DNA of 64,000 nucleotides from the NCBI RefSeq assembly GCF_036370855.1, contig NC_088130.1, positions 64,828,941 through 64,892,940 on the forward strand. The letters run 5' to 3'. Made by a program: the position numbers and the translations under genes. How positions within the stretch are numbered: the first letter of the stretch is position 1; each line of letters begins with the position of its first letter. Positions 36,457 to 51,219 of the stretch are shown here, piece by piece. The notes beneath the pieces are model-generated. The model ran no database searches. It was not told the origin of the DNA and saw only the letters and a list, made by a program, of their open reading frames with translations. The DNA comes from Dromaius novaehollandiae. Taxonomy: Eukaryota > Chordata > Aves > Casuariiformes > Dromaiidae.

Positions 36457-39400
36457 ATAGACCTCCTGGGTGACATCTCAGCACATTACATTTTAATTAT
36501 TTTTGTAATGTAAAAGTGAGCCTGCTCTCCTGATAATAAAGAACTGCCTCTATTAATCTAACAGTTTATAGCAGAGGATCACCAATTAGCTGTAGAATTT
36601 TTATTATGCTATTATTGTTAATAAGAAGAAGCCTCAAGGACCCCTGTTTTCCACAGCGAACTCCATTGGATCAGTCAGGTGGTTCATTTCCAGCTAGGTT
36701 TGACAGAGAGACCGAAGGTAGTGTGAATTGCATTGATCTGAGAGGAGCTGGGCAGATAACTCCAGCTGATGTGTCCCATATATCCCAAAAGCATCAATTG
36801 CTGAGTATTAGACAAACAGACACAGAGAAAGTTCCCTGCCAAACACAACCCAAAACCTGATCAGGGAACTACCTTCCCTATTTTCTGTTACTATTACTAG
36901 TGGTACAAGTGGACTCTTCTGCAGTTAAGGCTACCTCTACTGGCCATTTGATTGGAGGCTAAGAGAAAGTTTTTTGAGGGTATATCATAAATATCTCACT
37001 TGTCTCTAGTTATCTGCAAATGGCCACTCTTGGAGATGGTGCTGCAGGGCTAGCTGAACATTTGATGCAAGCCAGAATGGCTGTTTTTGCATTCTTACAT
37101 ATTATAACACTGTTTTAAGCTTCCTATGACTTGTCCGATGTTTATTCAGCCTCATAGGCCAGACATCTACAGTCATGTCTTAGAATGAACTCAGGGAGAA
37201 CTACTCCTAAATACTTCATTTTTTACACAAACAAAACAGATTCTTACCACTGTTTCACTGAAAAAACCTTAGCCACTCAACATTTCTCCAAGAAAGGTTG
37301 AAGCTTCAATGGCAAGTACTTGTGGTATTGGAACTGTTTTTGTTGACTTGATCTCTGACGTTTCCTCACGATGTAGAAAAATCTCTGAAAAGTCTCACAC
37401 ATGCATTTCTGAAAACCACTATCTGTTTAGAGTGCATCCCATCGCTGGCTCTCTCCTTCTGTGCTGCCCTTCAGAGAGAGTTTGCCTGTTCCTTCCCAGG
37501 GTGGCAGAGGCTGAGAGGGAATTTTCTCCACCATTACTGTTGCTTGGTGTTAAGATTTAGTTTGAGGGAAAGAAATACCATGCATGACCAGATAACTAAA
37601 GCATACAGAAAAGATTGTGAAGTAAAACCTCTGTGCCAGCTTGTCTAAAATTTTCGGATCTTGATACTGAAGCCTGAATTTTCTTCTAAGACTGTTTTTG
37701 TTGATTGTTTCTAGACATAGAAACTTCCCAGCAAGACAGAATTTAGCAACTAGAACTTTATTAAGGAGACCAGTTTCTATTTGATAGCTTCTGCTATGAG
37801 AAGAGTTTTATAAGATTAGTGTCCCTCTGAGCAGTTAAGTAGCAGGGTCCCATAATCTCTGAAGTCATACCCAAAACAAATCGAGTACTAGACGCTGCTT
37901 CTCTGGGATCATAACAATTATTTATTGCTTTTAATAACTCTGGGTTTGCTTGGATCTGTCAGTATATCTTTTTGTACTAGTGTCAACAGAAGTAATTCTA
38001 ACACAGTCAATGGAGGAGTACATTGCTAAGATGAAATCAGAATTATGCTCAATATATTATGATTTTATTGCATGAAAAGGAAAGCGTCTATCGAAGTTTG
38101 AACCTTGTGGTTTTCTAGCTCGTTCAGAAAAAAACTGTTGATGTAGTCTCAAGTGGTTGTAAGGCTTCTCCCACTCATCCACATCTAGTAAAGCAGTTTT
38201 ATAATAGAATTTAGAAACATTTTCACTCTTCAAAGTGTTAAAAAACAGAAAAAAACATTCATGTTGAACTTCTTTCATGGTTTGGCCTTGTTTTTCATCA
38301 CATGTAACATGGGTCAAGGTGCAGTTGTGTTTAGGAAGGTGGGAAGGACCTAAGCAGGCAATTTCCCTCTTGAATGAAGTAGATTAGATGCCACAATGAA
38401 CATTAACAATAAGATGAACTGTAACCTCTGTAGCCTATCTTGCACCCAGGAAAGCCATACAGGGAATGCAGACCAAATAACCTCAGTGCAGGAAACACAG
38501 ACCGAATAAACATGGTGGCGCCAGCTAATGATACCACTGAGACTTCACCTTTTCTCTGCTTTGGTATCGATGCTATGATCAGTTACAGGCCTAAACCAGC
38601 AGGTTTTTCTTGCATTGTGCCCCAAAGCTTCTCAAGGCCAGACCCTGTGGAAAATAAGATCAAAAGTTGAGGGCCTTCACCACAAAATCTGGGGACCACA
38701 TTGATATCTAACACTGCGTCTCCCACTAGGCAGGCAGGAATAGATCCAGCAGAGTACTCAGGGGTCTGGAACAGGAGGATATAGACAGAAGTAAAGCACT
38801 CAAGGCCAAAACCGAGCCTTTTACACCTATTCTTCCACCTGGAAATGCCACAAATGCCCTGATCTCTGTCTATTGGACCGTGGGGTTCTCCAGACATCTT
38901 GAGTTTGCTTCTGCAGGTGTCCACAACCACCCCACACTTGGCATCTCACACCAACATCTGATTAGGGCTGAGAAATTAAACCTTCCTCTGGCCTGTTCCA
39001 TTGAGAACAAGAAGTGAGGTTCCCCTTGGCAGTGTTCCTGGACTGGGAGCCCTGTGGGACACAGAGGTAGCCACTTGCCCTTGCAGCAGTCATTGGGATT
39101 AGAGGGTGCTGCTGGTCAGCTTTAGTGTAACAGCATTAGGAGGGCAATTTAGTGCAGAGCCATGACAAGGTTCAGTGAGACAGCATCTCTGCTAATAGAA
39201 AAAGCTGCATTTTTGTCTGACATCGTTAGCGTATCATAGGTTGCTGTCTTTAGTCAGGAGGGTGCAAAGGGGTGCAAGTCCTGTCTCTCTTCTGATGGGT
39301 TTATTTGCAGCAGCCTGAGTGTGCCCTGAAATCAATGTCTCCTCTGATTTATGTGCATGAGTATTACAGTAGCATCGGGGAAAACCTGCGATGTCTCCGC

Positions 39401-42400
39401 CTCTCTTTCACCCATCAGCAGCACTGAACGGATTTCTAAAGGAGTCTCTTCAGGACTTTGTGCTTTTGGATCTACTACCATGGATGCTACTTCATTTACT
39501 AGCAATTTCTGATTCTGTTTGCAGTTAGTGTGCCTTCTGTGTGCTACTAAATACACTTTGGAGTAGTTCGTTTCTATTTGGATAAGAAATCCCTAGGAGG
39601 AGTTGTATGTATTTATGGAGAGATTTAGTCTGCTCACAAAAAGTGTACTCAGCATCCCATTTCACCAAATGCAGGGCAAATGGACAACAGCAGATAGTGT
39701 CACTAGCCAGAGACTCCCAGATAAGCACCATCCCTACTTGGGAGTTTCCACCTCTGATCTTCCGCCAGGTTCACTTGCATGCGATCTTCTCCATATTCTG
39801 ACTGCAAAATGTGCAGCTTTTGACTTGTTTTCTAGCACGGGAGTCCCAATACAAGTGCAGTGACTGAAGTTATTGTTGGAAGTGTAAACAGGGAGAAGTA
39901 TGGTCTGAATTAGGGAGGGGGTACTGAACAAAAATTTTGGAAGCTATTGATGTAGCCTCCATGTTTTCAAGCAGTCAGTGGGATTCCAGCCTTCAGGGCT
40001 TTGTGCCTAGGACAATTGCACCGCTATCTGTATCCAGTTTAACTCCATAAAGACACTTGATCACCTCATCTGTTTGGGTAGGAAGAGTGCTTACAGGAAG
40101 TTTTGGCTTGATTGTGTTTGCCTCTCAAAGCCACTTGATGGCAGTCATTAGCATAACAAAATGGTATGTACACCCGTATGTGTTTGCATGCGTTGATAAT
40201 ATACATAGATGGTATAGATCATTTCTTAGGATCAACAACAGTCTATTCTCTGATCTATTGTGCTTAGTGTGGTAACTGTCTCCAATACACACAGAGAAGA
40301 AATAAATGTTTTGCCATGTATTTTCCTAGATTTCTGTAGTCTTTACAAAGTATTCACCAGCTTCTCAAAGCTCTGTATCAAAAGCAAATTCTTCATGAAT
40401 CGTCAGATGCTGGATGAAGCCAGGCTGTTCCTGAGTAGTGGAAGTAAAAGTTTGCCAACATATTTTCACAGCCATCATGATAAATGATATCCGCAAACAG
40501 CCTTTGAAACTTGTAAGTTTTACTTGTATTACACTTTCATAAGTGTACGTCCTCCCATGCAAAGCACGTCTGGAAACTGTGCACGCAGAACTAGATAGCC
40601 ATTACACACCAGCACAGGCTTCTAAGGGTGGTTGAAAAAGGACAGAAATACCAGTTCACCAGGAACAGAGGATTTCTCACTCTGGCCTCTCGGTCCTGAA
40701 TTTCAAAGGAAAGCTACTCGTCCCCTCACCCCTCCAAAAAGACACCCTGAATCCCTCAAGAGATGAGCCTGTGAACTGGAATTCATAACTGCACTTGTTA
40801 CTAAAAATCATGGACTCAGGACAGAGACTGGCTTAAGGTATGCTACAGTTTCCTCCTCCTTTCCCTTGCTGCCTCCTACCTTTCCCAGAGGTGATAAATC
40901 ACCTTGTTCTGCTTTCCCCATAGGAGATAATCACCTCATCACCTTTTTCCCTGCAAACACTTACTTTTGCTTTACAGATACCAGCAACTTTTTCCTCTCG
41001 TATAATTTAACTAATTAACACACCAAGTTCAACTCAGAGCAATTGCTCTCAACATGAATTTACCACTGACAGTTGCTGCTTCTCTTTCAAACCAAAAGCA
41101 GAGCTTGTGTGTTGGGAAGCTTGACTATTTTTCCATTGTTATAGATAGGCCAGTTCGTTATAGGCGAGTTTAAAAAAATATATTACCTTTCCCTAAACCC
41201 CCACTAGCACTTAGAAACACACAAGAGCTCTAGGACCATTCGTCCAAGGCACATGTTTCATTCCCTGAGGATTATAGCAAGCATTTTAAATGCAATTATT
41301 TGATACTGAGATCTCAAATGAATGAATTACCTTTTGCCGCTCAAGCCTGGACCAAATTTTGATGAACAGAACAAAAACCTTTGTTCTGAGGTATCTCTGC
41401 TGACCCCACTGGGAGTGTGGGGCTGGGGGGCTATTAGGTTGAATAGTGCATGGGAGGGTGGCAGACAGTAGATATGACTCGCTCCTGTCTCTGAACACTA
41501 GGCTGGCCTTTCATATTTGCAAAATGAATGAATTCACTGCCCATGCTATGTATATTCTCCTTCCGCCCCAGACACTTTCCATACGTTATCTGCAATGGGG
41601 CGAACACTGTGACGGTATTTGAATAGTGATGGTAAACACCAATCTGCAGAGGATCAGAGAAACAGTGAGTGAAGGAACCCCAGTGATCAGTGAAACTGGA
41701 GCACACTGAGCTGGTTACTCCTAAGGCCATCAAGGAAGAAGGATTAGCCCATTGACCCTGCTGTGAACCCCACCAGGAGAAGACAACGAGAGCAACTTTC
41801 CCTGAATGCTCTCCAAACTAAAAGGGATTATTGCCTACAGGGGCATAGGACCTATTAAGGGAGGTAGGGGGAAGAAAATTTGGGGATTGAGTAAAGCAGT
41901 GACATATTTTAAGGGGATTGTTGCTTCTCGTGAGTCTAAGGCAGAGAAAGGTGATGGATTGTTTGATGACTTAATTTCTCTCAGCACTAGTCCCATCCCT
42001 GCTTTGTTAAGGAAGAAGAATTATAGAGGCAAGTCACTCCCAGAAAAACTACGTCTTTCAGGCTGAACGGCTTTATTAACTGTGAGACGGCCTCTCCAAA
42101 ACCATGCCGCTATGTCCCAGCCATTCTTGAGAGGAATTTGCCTCACCATTTGGAGTTTACTGGAAGGTTTATGTGAGGATGTGTGCTGTGATTTCAGTCA
42201 AGTTTAATGGAGTTTAAAATATTACTGTTCCAATATCAAGATGCTGCTCAGTGATTTTTATGCTGAGGGTTTCTATTAAATCCTTATAAACAGGAGTATG
42301 TGCAGTCACTCTATCTGTCTTTCTTGTCATCAGTGGAAATACCAACAAGATTAAAAGCCCTGTAAAACTGAAGAAATACAAAAATCCATGTCATCTTGTT

Positions 42401-43600
42401 TAATTGTCTGGACTGATCTGAGCTTCAAGAAAGCACGGACTAGGCTAGGACTTGGATAATTCAGCTGAAGTCCCTTTTGATGCTGACTTTTTGTGTAATG
42501 TTGGGCAAAATCATAAGTGCTAGTTGTACAGAAAGCTTTGTGCACTTAACAGTCATGTGTGGCAGCTGCTTAAGTCTGGAGATGCTCCATCTCCCTAAGA
42601 ACTTAAGTTTTCACTAGTTCCTTGGTGCCTGAAGTTTTTCTCTTGCCCTGTTCAGGAGTGAGGAATGTGGTATCTATCACAGACCAAGCTGCGTCAGGAG
42701 TCACGGGTGATGGTTGTCTGCAACTTCTCTATATATCTCAGGATACTAGACAGTATACTGGGCACTTAAATAATATTTAAAGAATGATTTGGACTCCTTC
42801 TCGACATGACCTGACCTGACTCTGGGCATCGTGACGTACTAGAAAAATTGCATTTCCCAGTACAAATATTTGGGGTTTGGATGAAATGTTTCCCTAATCA
42901 TATTTTTGCCAAAATTTAGGAAATGTCTGTGAGACTCCTAGATGGGAAAGGGCTTTGTTTGATTTTGTTTTTATTAACGTTTCTAAGAAAAATAACTCAT
43001 AACTCTCTAGCAAGGGTGCTGTTTAACACAATACCTTACATATAGACTCTTTGTCACTCTTTGGGAAAGAAAATATTCAAGAGGACTCAGACCTGTATTC
43101 CCAAAAGGAATTAAGCCTGAAGCCAGCTCTACACAAAGCAAATGATGTAGGTATTTTTCGGGATTCTGATTGCAAGTTCAATGTTCTTTAGAAAACGCTG
43201 CCCTAAGTCAACATCTAGGTACTGATTTATAGATATACAGCTAAGATTATCTTTAAATGGGAACGTAAATTATGATTCCTAAGTCTCCATTTAGACACAA
43301 AAATAAATATTTAAAGAATGCTGAACACAAACCAACTTGTATAAAAATCAGCAATCAGCAGCTCTGGAAATCCATCACTTTTCTCTCTACACGGTCACAA
43401 TATTCTTTCCACTGTTTTGCTTGCTTTCCAGTTGGAAAAGGTAGATTGCAATTATTAGGATACCATCCCATATGTAGCTCATGTAAGCCTATAAACATAG
43501 ACTATAGGAACAGAAGGAGGGAACACAAAATTTCAAGCAATCATGCAGTGGAAGGGTAGTCCAGAGTTATCTACTGAACATCTCTTCTCACATACCTCAC

Positions 43601-43614
43601 GCATGCATGCATGC
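43601..43614. repeat. GCAT tandem palindrome
   Basis: 'gcatgcatgcatgc' is a perfect 14-bp palindrome made of three GCAT units and a partial fourth. Alternating purine-pyrimidine. Confidence 0.9.
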
Positions 43615-43758
43615 AGATAATTCTCAGCACACTTGGGATTTATAGTAAAAATCTCAGAAACCTTACTCCAGCTATAAGATAGCATGTCAGGAGGCTGTAA
43701 CACTATGGAGTTTTCCAGTTTAAATTCTTAGCTGATAACAGGGAGTGGAACATATCCC

Positions 43759-43812
43759 AAGGGAAAGAAGAAAGGAAAGAAAAAGGGAAGGAGGGGAGGA
43801 AAGGGGAAAGGA
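43759..43812. repeat. Homopurine tract (54 bp)
   Basis: Fifty-four consecutive purines on the plus strand. Such tracts can form triplex (H-DNA) structures. Read on the minus strand it is a long polypyrimidine run, which creates a spurious P/F-rich open frame. Confidence 0.9.
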
Positions 43813-43901
43813 TTTGTTGCCAGTTTTAGCAAAGGACAAACTTTAATTTCTTTAGGAAAGAAAAAATTTCTAAGGAAAAGAAAGTTTATAGGAAAGACTT
43901 T

Positions 43902-43931
43902 ACATATATATATACATATATATATATATAG
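43902..43931. repeat. TA-rich microsatellite
   Basis: AT dinucleotides with one internal ACAT interruption. Only about 90 bases from the homopurine tract. Confidence 0.9.
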
Positions 43932-45526
43932 CTCCAAGAAAACTTTCTGCTGTAAGAAAACTTTATTTTGTGCTATAAATCTGGTGACCAGTTTATCTCT
44001 GAGTGCATGAGGAAGACACACCAAGCAGCCACCTGAAAGATCTGAATGTAACGAGCATCTGAAACCCTGTAGTCCTCTAATACCGTATTGCCATTGCCAA
44101 TAGCAGGCCACAGGCTTTATACTGAGTTTGCAAGGCCTCAGGACTGAGGTTTGTCTGTCTGAAGTTTTCCTGATCTGCCTGCAGCTTTGTTTTAGTTGGT
44201 TTAGCTGTAACAGCAATTTTTCCAACTGACCAAGTAGCTATGGCTAATTTGTTTTACTTTTGTTTGTCTTTGTATGGTACCACCACGTTTTATGACTCAA
44301 AGATGATAATGCACTATAGAGAAATACGGGCCAGATAAGACAGCAGAGGCCTTGAGAAGCAGAGACACCAGATGCGGCATAAAGGAGTACAGGCATGGAG
44401 TGATAATAGATGGGGCACAGGCTGGCACTTCAGACCCCACAGCTATAAACAGCTCACCAATGGTCAGTTAAAGAAATGCACACCTAGAGCTGGACAAAAC
44501 TTGTTTCAGGTGTAACAAACTGAAGAAAGAAATTGTATCTAACATTTGTAAAAGGCACCATACATAGCAAATTCAGATGTGCTATGGAGCTGAAGACCAA
44601 TGAAGAAAGAGCAAGGTGTAAAAGCATGTAAGCAAATGTATAAAAATGACCCCAAGTGGATCCTAGATTGAGGAAGACACCATCAAGATGAACATCTTAT
44701 TCCTCCCAGTGAAGGACTCCAGATGCTGACAACTCGTCACGACACCCCGCATTTCCACTGCCAGAAAAATACGCCAACCTTGGGACCCTGAGGAGCAGAA
44801 GAAGGATGAGCATGAGAGCAGGATAAAGGGTAAAAACTGAGAGGTGTGTGTATAGCAATCTTAACTATATTATTATTGTTATTGAAACTTCTGCATAGGA
44901 TTTTATTTCTCTTTCTGTAATAATTAAATCTGAACTAATAATCTTTCTTGGTTTATAGTGCTAAGATTTCAGTTATCCTAACAGTAAATTCTTGTTGCTA
45001 TATATATGGTGTGTTTCCTGTTTGCCCATAAACAAGATTTAGAATGTAACATGCCCTGGCCAGTCCCTCCTGATCCTTCCTTCGCCAACCGAATTTCCGA
45101 TGTCACTAAGAACTTTGGAAAAAACAGGTATGCAACGTTTCCAGGTATTTGACAAATATGGACTTGCCCCTCCATGTCTCTATCTTTCCTGGAAAGTTCA
45201 AGCACCATTTTGTTGGCACTATTGAAGGCACCTCGGTTGAGTGTGTGTTTTGTCTCTTTTTTTCTTGCTTCTCTTTTTGTCTTGCACTTCTTGTTGCCAT
45301 CTTTGGCTCTTCTCTTTAAGAAGTTTGCAATTGACAATTCAATGGTAGATATTGAGGATCATTAGACCCAAACACACACCAATATCTGCTTTTAGCTAAA
45401 CTGCAGTCAAACAACATTAAGCTTAGAATTAAGGAATTTCAGTTCTAAAAACACAGTTTGTTGTTCCTTGATCTCATGTCAGGTCTTCAGAGCTCTTATC
45501 ACAAGCTATGTATCTCCTTTATATCT

Positions 45527-45579
45527 AGAGAAGAGAAAAGAGAGAGAAGAGAAGAGAAGAGAAGAGAAGAGAAGAGAAT
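45527..45579. repeat. GAAGA pentanucleotide repeat
   Basis: About seven AGAAG units (45546-45577) preceded by degenerate purine-only copies. Confidence 0.9.
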
Positions 45580-46354
45580 GAAGCAAAGAAAAAAATATCC
45601 AACTGTAAACATCATCCATTTGAAGGTGCAAAATAAGAAAATGTAATACAAAAACCAGAATCTTTTAAAAATGACTGAAATATTTCCTAAAAATTTTATT
45701 TTCCTCTTTTCTTATCTTTAGCTTAAATTTATTTGTGTTTAAGTTTATTCTACTTATCCCAGGTGGTAAATATGGTGTCATACAAGTTTAAAAAAACTCA
45801 AACCCCAAGGATCTAATCCTAGATTAGATCAGCTGAGCTTTATCTAAAAACTATGTTCTTTCAGAACATGCAGTGATTTCATCATTACTCTGCCTCTGGA
45901 TTAAATTAATCCTTTTCTGTTTCTTTTGGGAATTTAGCAATGCCCTTTATAGCAGGGCTTTTTTCATCTCACAATGGTGTTGTTGTATACGAGTTGGCCT
46001 TTGATAATGCAATCTTGTTTCCATGGTCTGCATCCATTTGAAGGGGATGTCCTGATTTAATTAAAGACTGCAACTGTGCATTCCCTGTATGGTTATGTTC
46101 AAAAGCACAGAGCACTGCGAGCTTCCCTTGCTTGCCCCAAACTGAAACAAATTGTTTTTGAAGCTGACAGGTTGAGGTGGAGTTCCCAATTGTGTGGCCT
46201 AATTTCCTGTTATCTTACTGTCAGGAAATAGCTGGTGCCCCACTCCCAGCAGGAGTGAGGAGGGGTAGCACCACTGCAATACGCCGGTTGGACGGCTGGA
46301 ATACTTCTGCTGGTATCCAGGAGCCACACAAAATGTGGCATTTCCCTCTTGGGA

Positions 46355-46401
46355 ACAAAAAAAAAAAAAAAGAAAAAAGAAAAAAAAAAAGAAAGGAAAA
46401 A
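46355..46401. repeat. A-rich stretch with scattered Gs
   Basis: Long A runs interrupted by single Gs. No SINE or processed transcript body is recognised upstream. Confidence 0.85.
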
Positions 46402-49400
46402 TCAATATATAGAAATTAATGTGCCTTTGTGAAGATTCAAAACAGATGGGGAAAAGGTCAAGGATTCTTTGTTGCTAAGTGCGTTTCTATGACAACTGCA
46501 ATATGTATGTTATGAGTGAGCAATCATTTGTTCCAGCTGCTGGATCATTAAAGTGGTAGCATCTCCCAGAACACTGGAAATGTTATTCATGGCTTATTTA
46601 CTTTTTCTTTGCCACCCCTTTAAATCAAGGTTCAACAGGTAGCACTCTGTAAGCACATGAAAGCCTCAGTCAATCTGAGCATGCTAAACCACAGGTCTGT
46701 GTGAGTCCATGCTGCACAGTGAGTACCTTGCAGGATGCTGGGGGAGCTTACTAAGGAGATTAGGGAGATTAATATAGATCCAGTCGTGCAATTCAATCTG
46801 TACACATCTGATGTTGGGCTGTGTTGGATGCCTTTTCTGTAGAATTTATGGCATGACTTCAGAGAGGTCTGAGACTTGTCTCTCTTCAGTCCACTACAGC
46901 ATGGGAATAACAGTACGTACAAAGACTTAAAAAATGTTTGGATGTCATCCTACAAAAAGTTAATTAACTAAAGTGTCAATAGTAAAACACTCCTTTCTTC
47001 ACATGTTGAAATAAAAGGACAAAGTTTTCATCACCGCCTGGTTTTCCATGCTCCATTTACTATGACAGCATGGGGATCCGGTGCAAGAAGCACAAGTTTC
47101 ATTCGGATTCAATTTTATGAGCCTTTCCATTTATGTCATTTCACTAACTTCATTTTCTGTTGTTTTCATGGAAGAATAAAACTATAATGGGGTTGATACA
47201 GGGTCAATATCCATTGCCAGGGATATTGATGACCGAGTTGGGTATTATTTCTGTTCCGTGAATTGTGTATCTGGAAAAGGTGGCCACATCAGTGTCTCTC
47301 AGCCTACCACTCAGTCATTTCTGGTTGCACGTGAGCCACTCTGTCTTCCCTCGCGGTGCTGTAGCTGACAGCCAGAAAACACCTCTCTAACTTTCAATAT
47401 GACGTCTTGTAGAAAATTTCAAAGTCTATTTATTGATTAAAAGAAAAAGGAAAAAGAAATAGTCCTGAGGAAAAGTCTGTATCCACAAGGAGTGACTGCT
47501 TGTCTAGACTGATATCTTCTTTTTGAACTTGTCTAGGAATTAAAATGTCCTCCATTGTCTGTAGCATTATAAGATTTTCTTTGGAAACCCACTGTGCAAA
47601 TCCATTACTCCTAACAGGTGAAATTTAAGGGTAAGAGATGTTGGGGGAAAACTTTATGCAAGGAGCATTAGGAAACTCAGAACTTACATGCTAGTAGACA
47701 TGACAGTCCAGAGAGTTTCCATCAAAAGTCCCTTCCTAGCAGGAGACTGAGAAATTGCTCTATTGCAGGGACTTGGTTTGGGGTGGCAGCAGAGTTAGCT
47801 TCATTTAGCTGGGAAGCAGAAGTCATAGCAAAACCAGGCCTTTAATATCAGAAGGCCAGGTAATAACATAGGTTTCAGTAACAACTTTTTAGTCTGTCCT
47901 CTGGCAAATAATCTTCTGCACAGACTTTTTTTCTTATGCTTTCTTTGTTGCACCTGGTGGTAGAAGAATAAAGCAAAGCAGCTGCTTTGTGTTTCGGACC
48001 CCATCCATTTGGCCTTGCCTAATGGACTTTGGTATTCAGATCTTATTTTGTTCTTTGAGAGATATGCAGAGGGTGGTATTTATTAAATTCAGTGGAGTGT
48101 GGCAAGGAACAAGGGTAAGCATCCTGAAAACTGAGCATCCTTCAGTGATTTAATATGTACTGTGCGGTTGATTTGTCTTTCTGGAAGACTGGGCTCAACA
48201 GCCCTCTGGATCACAGTTCTTTATCCCAAAGTTTAAGCTTTTCACAGTCAGCTGTAGCATTTCTCCATGCTGTCTCAAATAATAGTGCTGGGTGAAAGAA
48301 GAGCTTATTTCGCCCTTTGCAGCCACAGCCTGATGAGATCACTAATTAGGCCAGTGGATTTAGTTTGGTGCCTGTGCTTGTAGATCTGCACTCATATCTG
48401 CTCCAAACTGAGTATAGGCAGGGCAGCTATACAGCACAAAGGTTGGAGTGAAATATCGTAAGGGTTGCTCCTGTACTTAATGAACAATAATTGGTTCACC
48501 TACACTTGGGAGAATGGGAACTAGGAAGTCTGGGAAAAGAAATTTGATAGGAAACGTATCTCCTGAGGATCTAGAGTGCAGCTGAGAGGGAACTGGAGCT
48601 GTTTGCACAAAGCTACGGCGGTGGGATGAGAAGCTGAAGCCCTGGTAGATCAGGTTAACTACCCGAGAGGAATGGCGGGGAAAAGACAGCTTGAAGAAAT
48701 GAGATTAAACGTTCAGCTTTGGAGGAAACATGAGAATCGTATGTGTCTCCCAGACAATATTGATTTCCAGGGCCTGGAAGCTCAAGTTCCTGAGCCTCGT
48801 CATCTGCTGTCAGAAAAAAATGTCTCATTTTTATCTAGGTATATCCATATGAGGACAACTTATTACTTCTGTCAGTTATTCCCCTCCTCCAAATATGTGG
48901 CCCAGTCCAGTGAAAGAAGCCAATCATGCCACATTTTGGAGTTACTGACTTCGATGTTTGGGTCCCTTTAAAAACCTTGGAAGTGCTTTTAACTTTTCTT
49001 TGTTCTTTTGATAAATGCTAATCACACTAAACCTTGACTAAAGTACACAGATACTTTACCCCTACCTATAATATCTGAATGGCTCCTTCTGCACTACGGA
49101 TATAAAGCGGAAAAGAGTTGATGTTTCCTATTTTTTTTTGTGCCAGGAAGGCACAAATAGTATGTGTATTGTTCCCAGTGTAGGCCAGATACATTTTGGC
49201 TTGCTGGATATGAACTGCTTGAGCCACAGTCTACCCATACTTCTGTGGCACTATGCCCAAGCTGCTAAGCCTTATACTTACATAGCTGTTGTGTGGATGT
49301 ACTTATTTTTTTCTACTAGTTCAAGGATTTCTGCACTATAATCCATTTCACCGTGTGATCACAGTGGCTTACCCAAGATCAGCTAAGTTTTCTAACCCAG

Positions 49401-50986
49401 TGGTGAACACCTTAACTACTTACTTCTTTCCTGCTGCTTACTATGTGCTGTACAGATGGAGGACAGGGAAATGGGGATTAACCTTCTTTAAAAAAAAAAA
49501 CCCAAACATTTTTAATGGCAAAAAATAAAGGCTTAAAAAAATCCATTTTCATTCTCTTGCCAAATGCCCTATATCTATCAATTTTGAAAATGCAGCTGTT
49601 GACCACTGTGAGGTTCTATTGCAGTTGTGGAGAAGAAACATCGGCAATTTTCAGAGAGAGATTTTCAACTCCAGTTTTCCTGTGTTAAGTGAGAGATTGT
49701 TCTGATAAGGCCACACCGAAGAAGCTGCCAAGCCAGACTTGACAGGAGCCATGAACTCTTGGAGGCCTCGCACTCGTCTCACTGCAAGCAAGAAGAACAG
49801 TCGATATGCATGCACACTCACTTGCCCCATCATATTTCAGTGACAGCACAGGTCCCTCTTATTTGTCAGTCTGATCTGACCGAACAGGAGTTATATAACT
49901 CTTTCCCTCTTTATCCACTCCTCATTATTTGTGACTATTTCCTACCTGTTATTCTCTCTTCCACAGCCTTTCGCAGGAGTGGATTTATCAAGGGACAGAA
50001 GAGACCCTCCTGAGTCTTACATCGTCCTTAGACCTGCCCAGCTTCCTCCTCCCTCCCCAGCCGTCTCAGGGCATTGGACTCTGATCTTCCTATGCATCAG
50101 GATCATTCCTGTACATCCAAATCTTCTCTGTGAATATATGCATATGCTCCACCACATTGCAGAAGCAATGCTGATCGCAGATTACACATTTGCGAAACCT
50201 TTAAGAGAAAGTTACCTTGGTAAAATTTAGTTAAATATTCTCTGAAAAGGCTAATAGCTATGAAGAAAGCAGAAAAATAAAACACCAGTTAGAGCAATTA
50301 TCAACATGTCTGAGGGCAGAGTTAAGTTCCATTCACAGATGTGAATATAAATAAGAATTTCCAGTCAAACATCAGTTATTTTACAGGGCATATGCTGAGA
50401 AATTAATATTCATTCAGGAGGAAAAAACAAGAACACATTAATCAAAAAATAGTATAATTCTTGATCCAATTTTTATTTCCGTGTGTATTCAAATACACAA
50501 ATATTGCTGGCCTTATTGTTAGCTGAACTTATTGTTAGTCAAGGTGGAAGGGAAAACAGCTATAAACAGAAAGTGGGATTTCCCAGATTATTAAGTTTTG
50601 ATACTGAAATGAAATGGAAAAATAAAGCTCGTGAATGATAGGTGAACAGCAAAGTTTCCTCCTCATTCCTCATCTTCATTCTTATTTGCACCTTTTGGCC
50701 ATTTATGTTTTAATATAATCTTTATTTATAATATTTTATTTTGGTAGCCTAAATTTAAGAAGGGAGAGGAATTTAAATCATCTGGTCTGTTCTGTAATCC
50801 CCAAACTTTGAATCCTTCAAACTGTATTTAAGTGAAGAAAGTATCTTTTGTTGGCTGAGATTTCTGGAGAGTCTACCATGTTAGACACTAGTAATAACCT
50901 ATGTAAAGTAGTTCCTCCTGCCTCACCAGCTCTAGCTGTGACTGCACTAACCTTGGAAAAATTGTGATTTGCCTGCAAATAGGTAC

Positions 50987-51009
50987 ATAGATAGATAGAT
51001 AGATAGATA
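50987..51009. repeat. GATA tetranucleotide microsatellite
   Basis: About five GATA units, a likely polymorphic marker. Confidence 0.92.
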
Positions 51010-51144
51010 AAGCAAATATAACAGGGGTCCTTTGAATAGTTCAGTTGGTAGGATCAGGGCCTAAATGAGTAGACCTTCAAAATAGATTCTTAATTACAAA
51101 ATCTTTTGTCTGTGACCATTTTTTTCTTTTCTCTCCCACTGCAG

Positions 51145-51219
51145 AACCTTTGGGACTCAAATGGAAAGATCTGATACAGCTCAAAGCCAAATGGCCCAGA
51201 TCTACTGAACCATCAGAAG
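51145..51219 (+). other. Candidate internal exon with the best splice signals in the window
   Basis: The acceptor is a long polypyrimidine tract ending 'ctctcccactgcag' (AG at 51143-51144). A 'gtgac'-type branch-point candidate lies about 30 bases upstream. The donor, 'agaag|gtgagctc', begins at 51220. Of the 75 bases, only the frame starting at 51147 is open (24 codons, starting PLGLKWKDLIQLKAKW and ending TEPSE); both ends are phase 1. I do not recognise the peptide. It could equally be an exon of a non-coding RNA or a decoy. It is phase-compatible with candidates at 62076-62162 and 63512-63880. Confidence 0.35.

Noticed and set aside
41434..41733. 99-codon minus-strand frame that looks moderately protein-like
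   Set aside because: No splice signals fit well, no family recognised and no homologous motif. Length is within chance for 64 kb.
43728..44225. 165-codon minus-strand open frame, the longest in the window
   Set aside because: It reads through a 54-bp homopurine tract (giving P/F runs) and a TA microsatellite (giving Y/I runs). No family resemblance.
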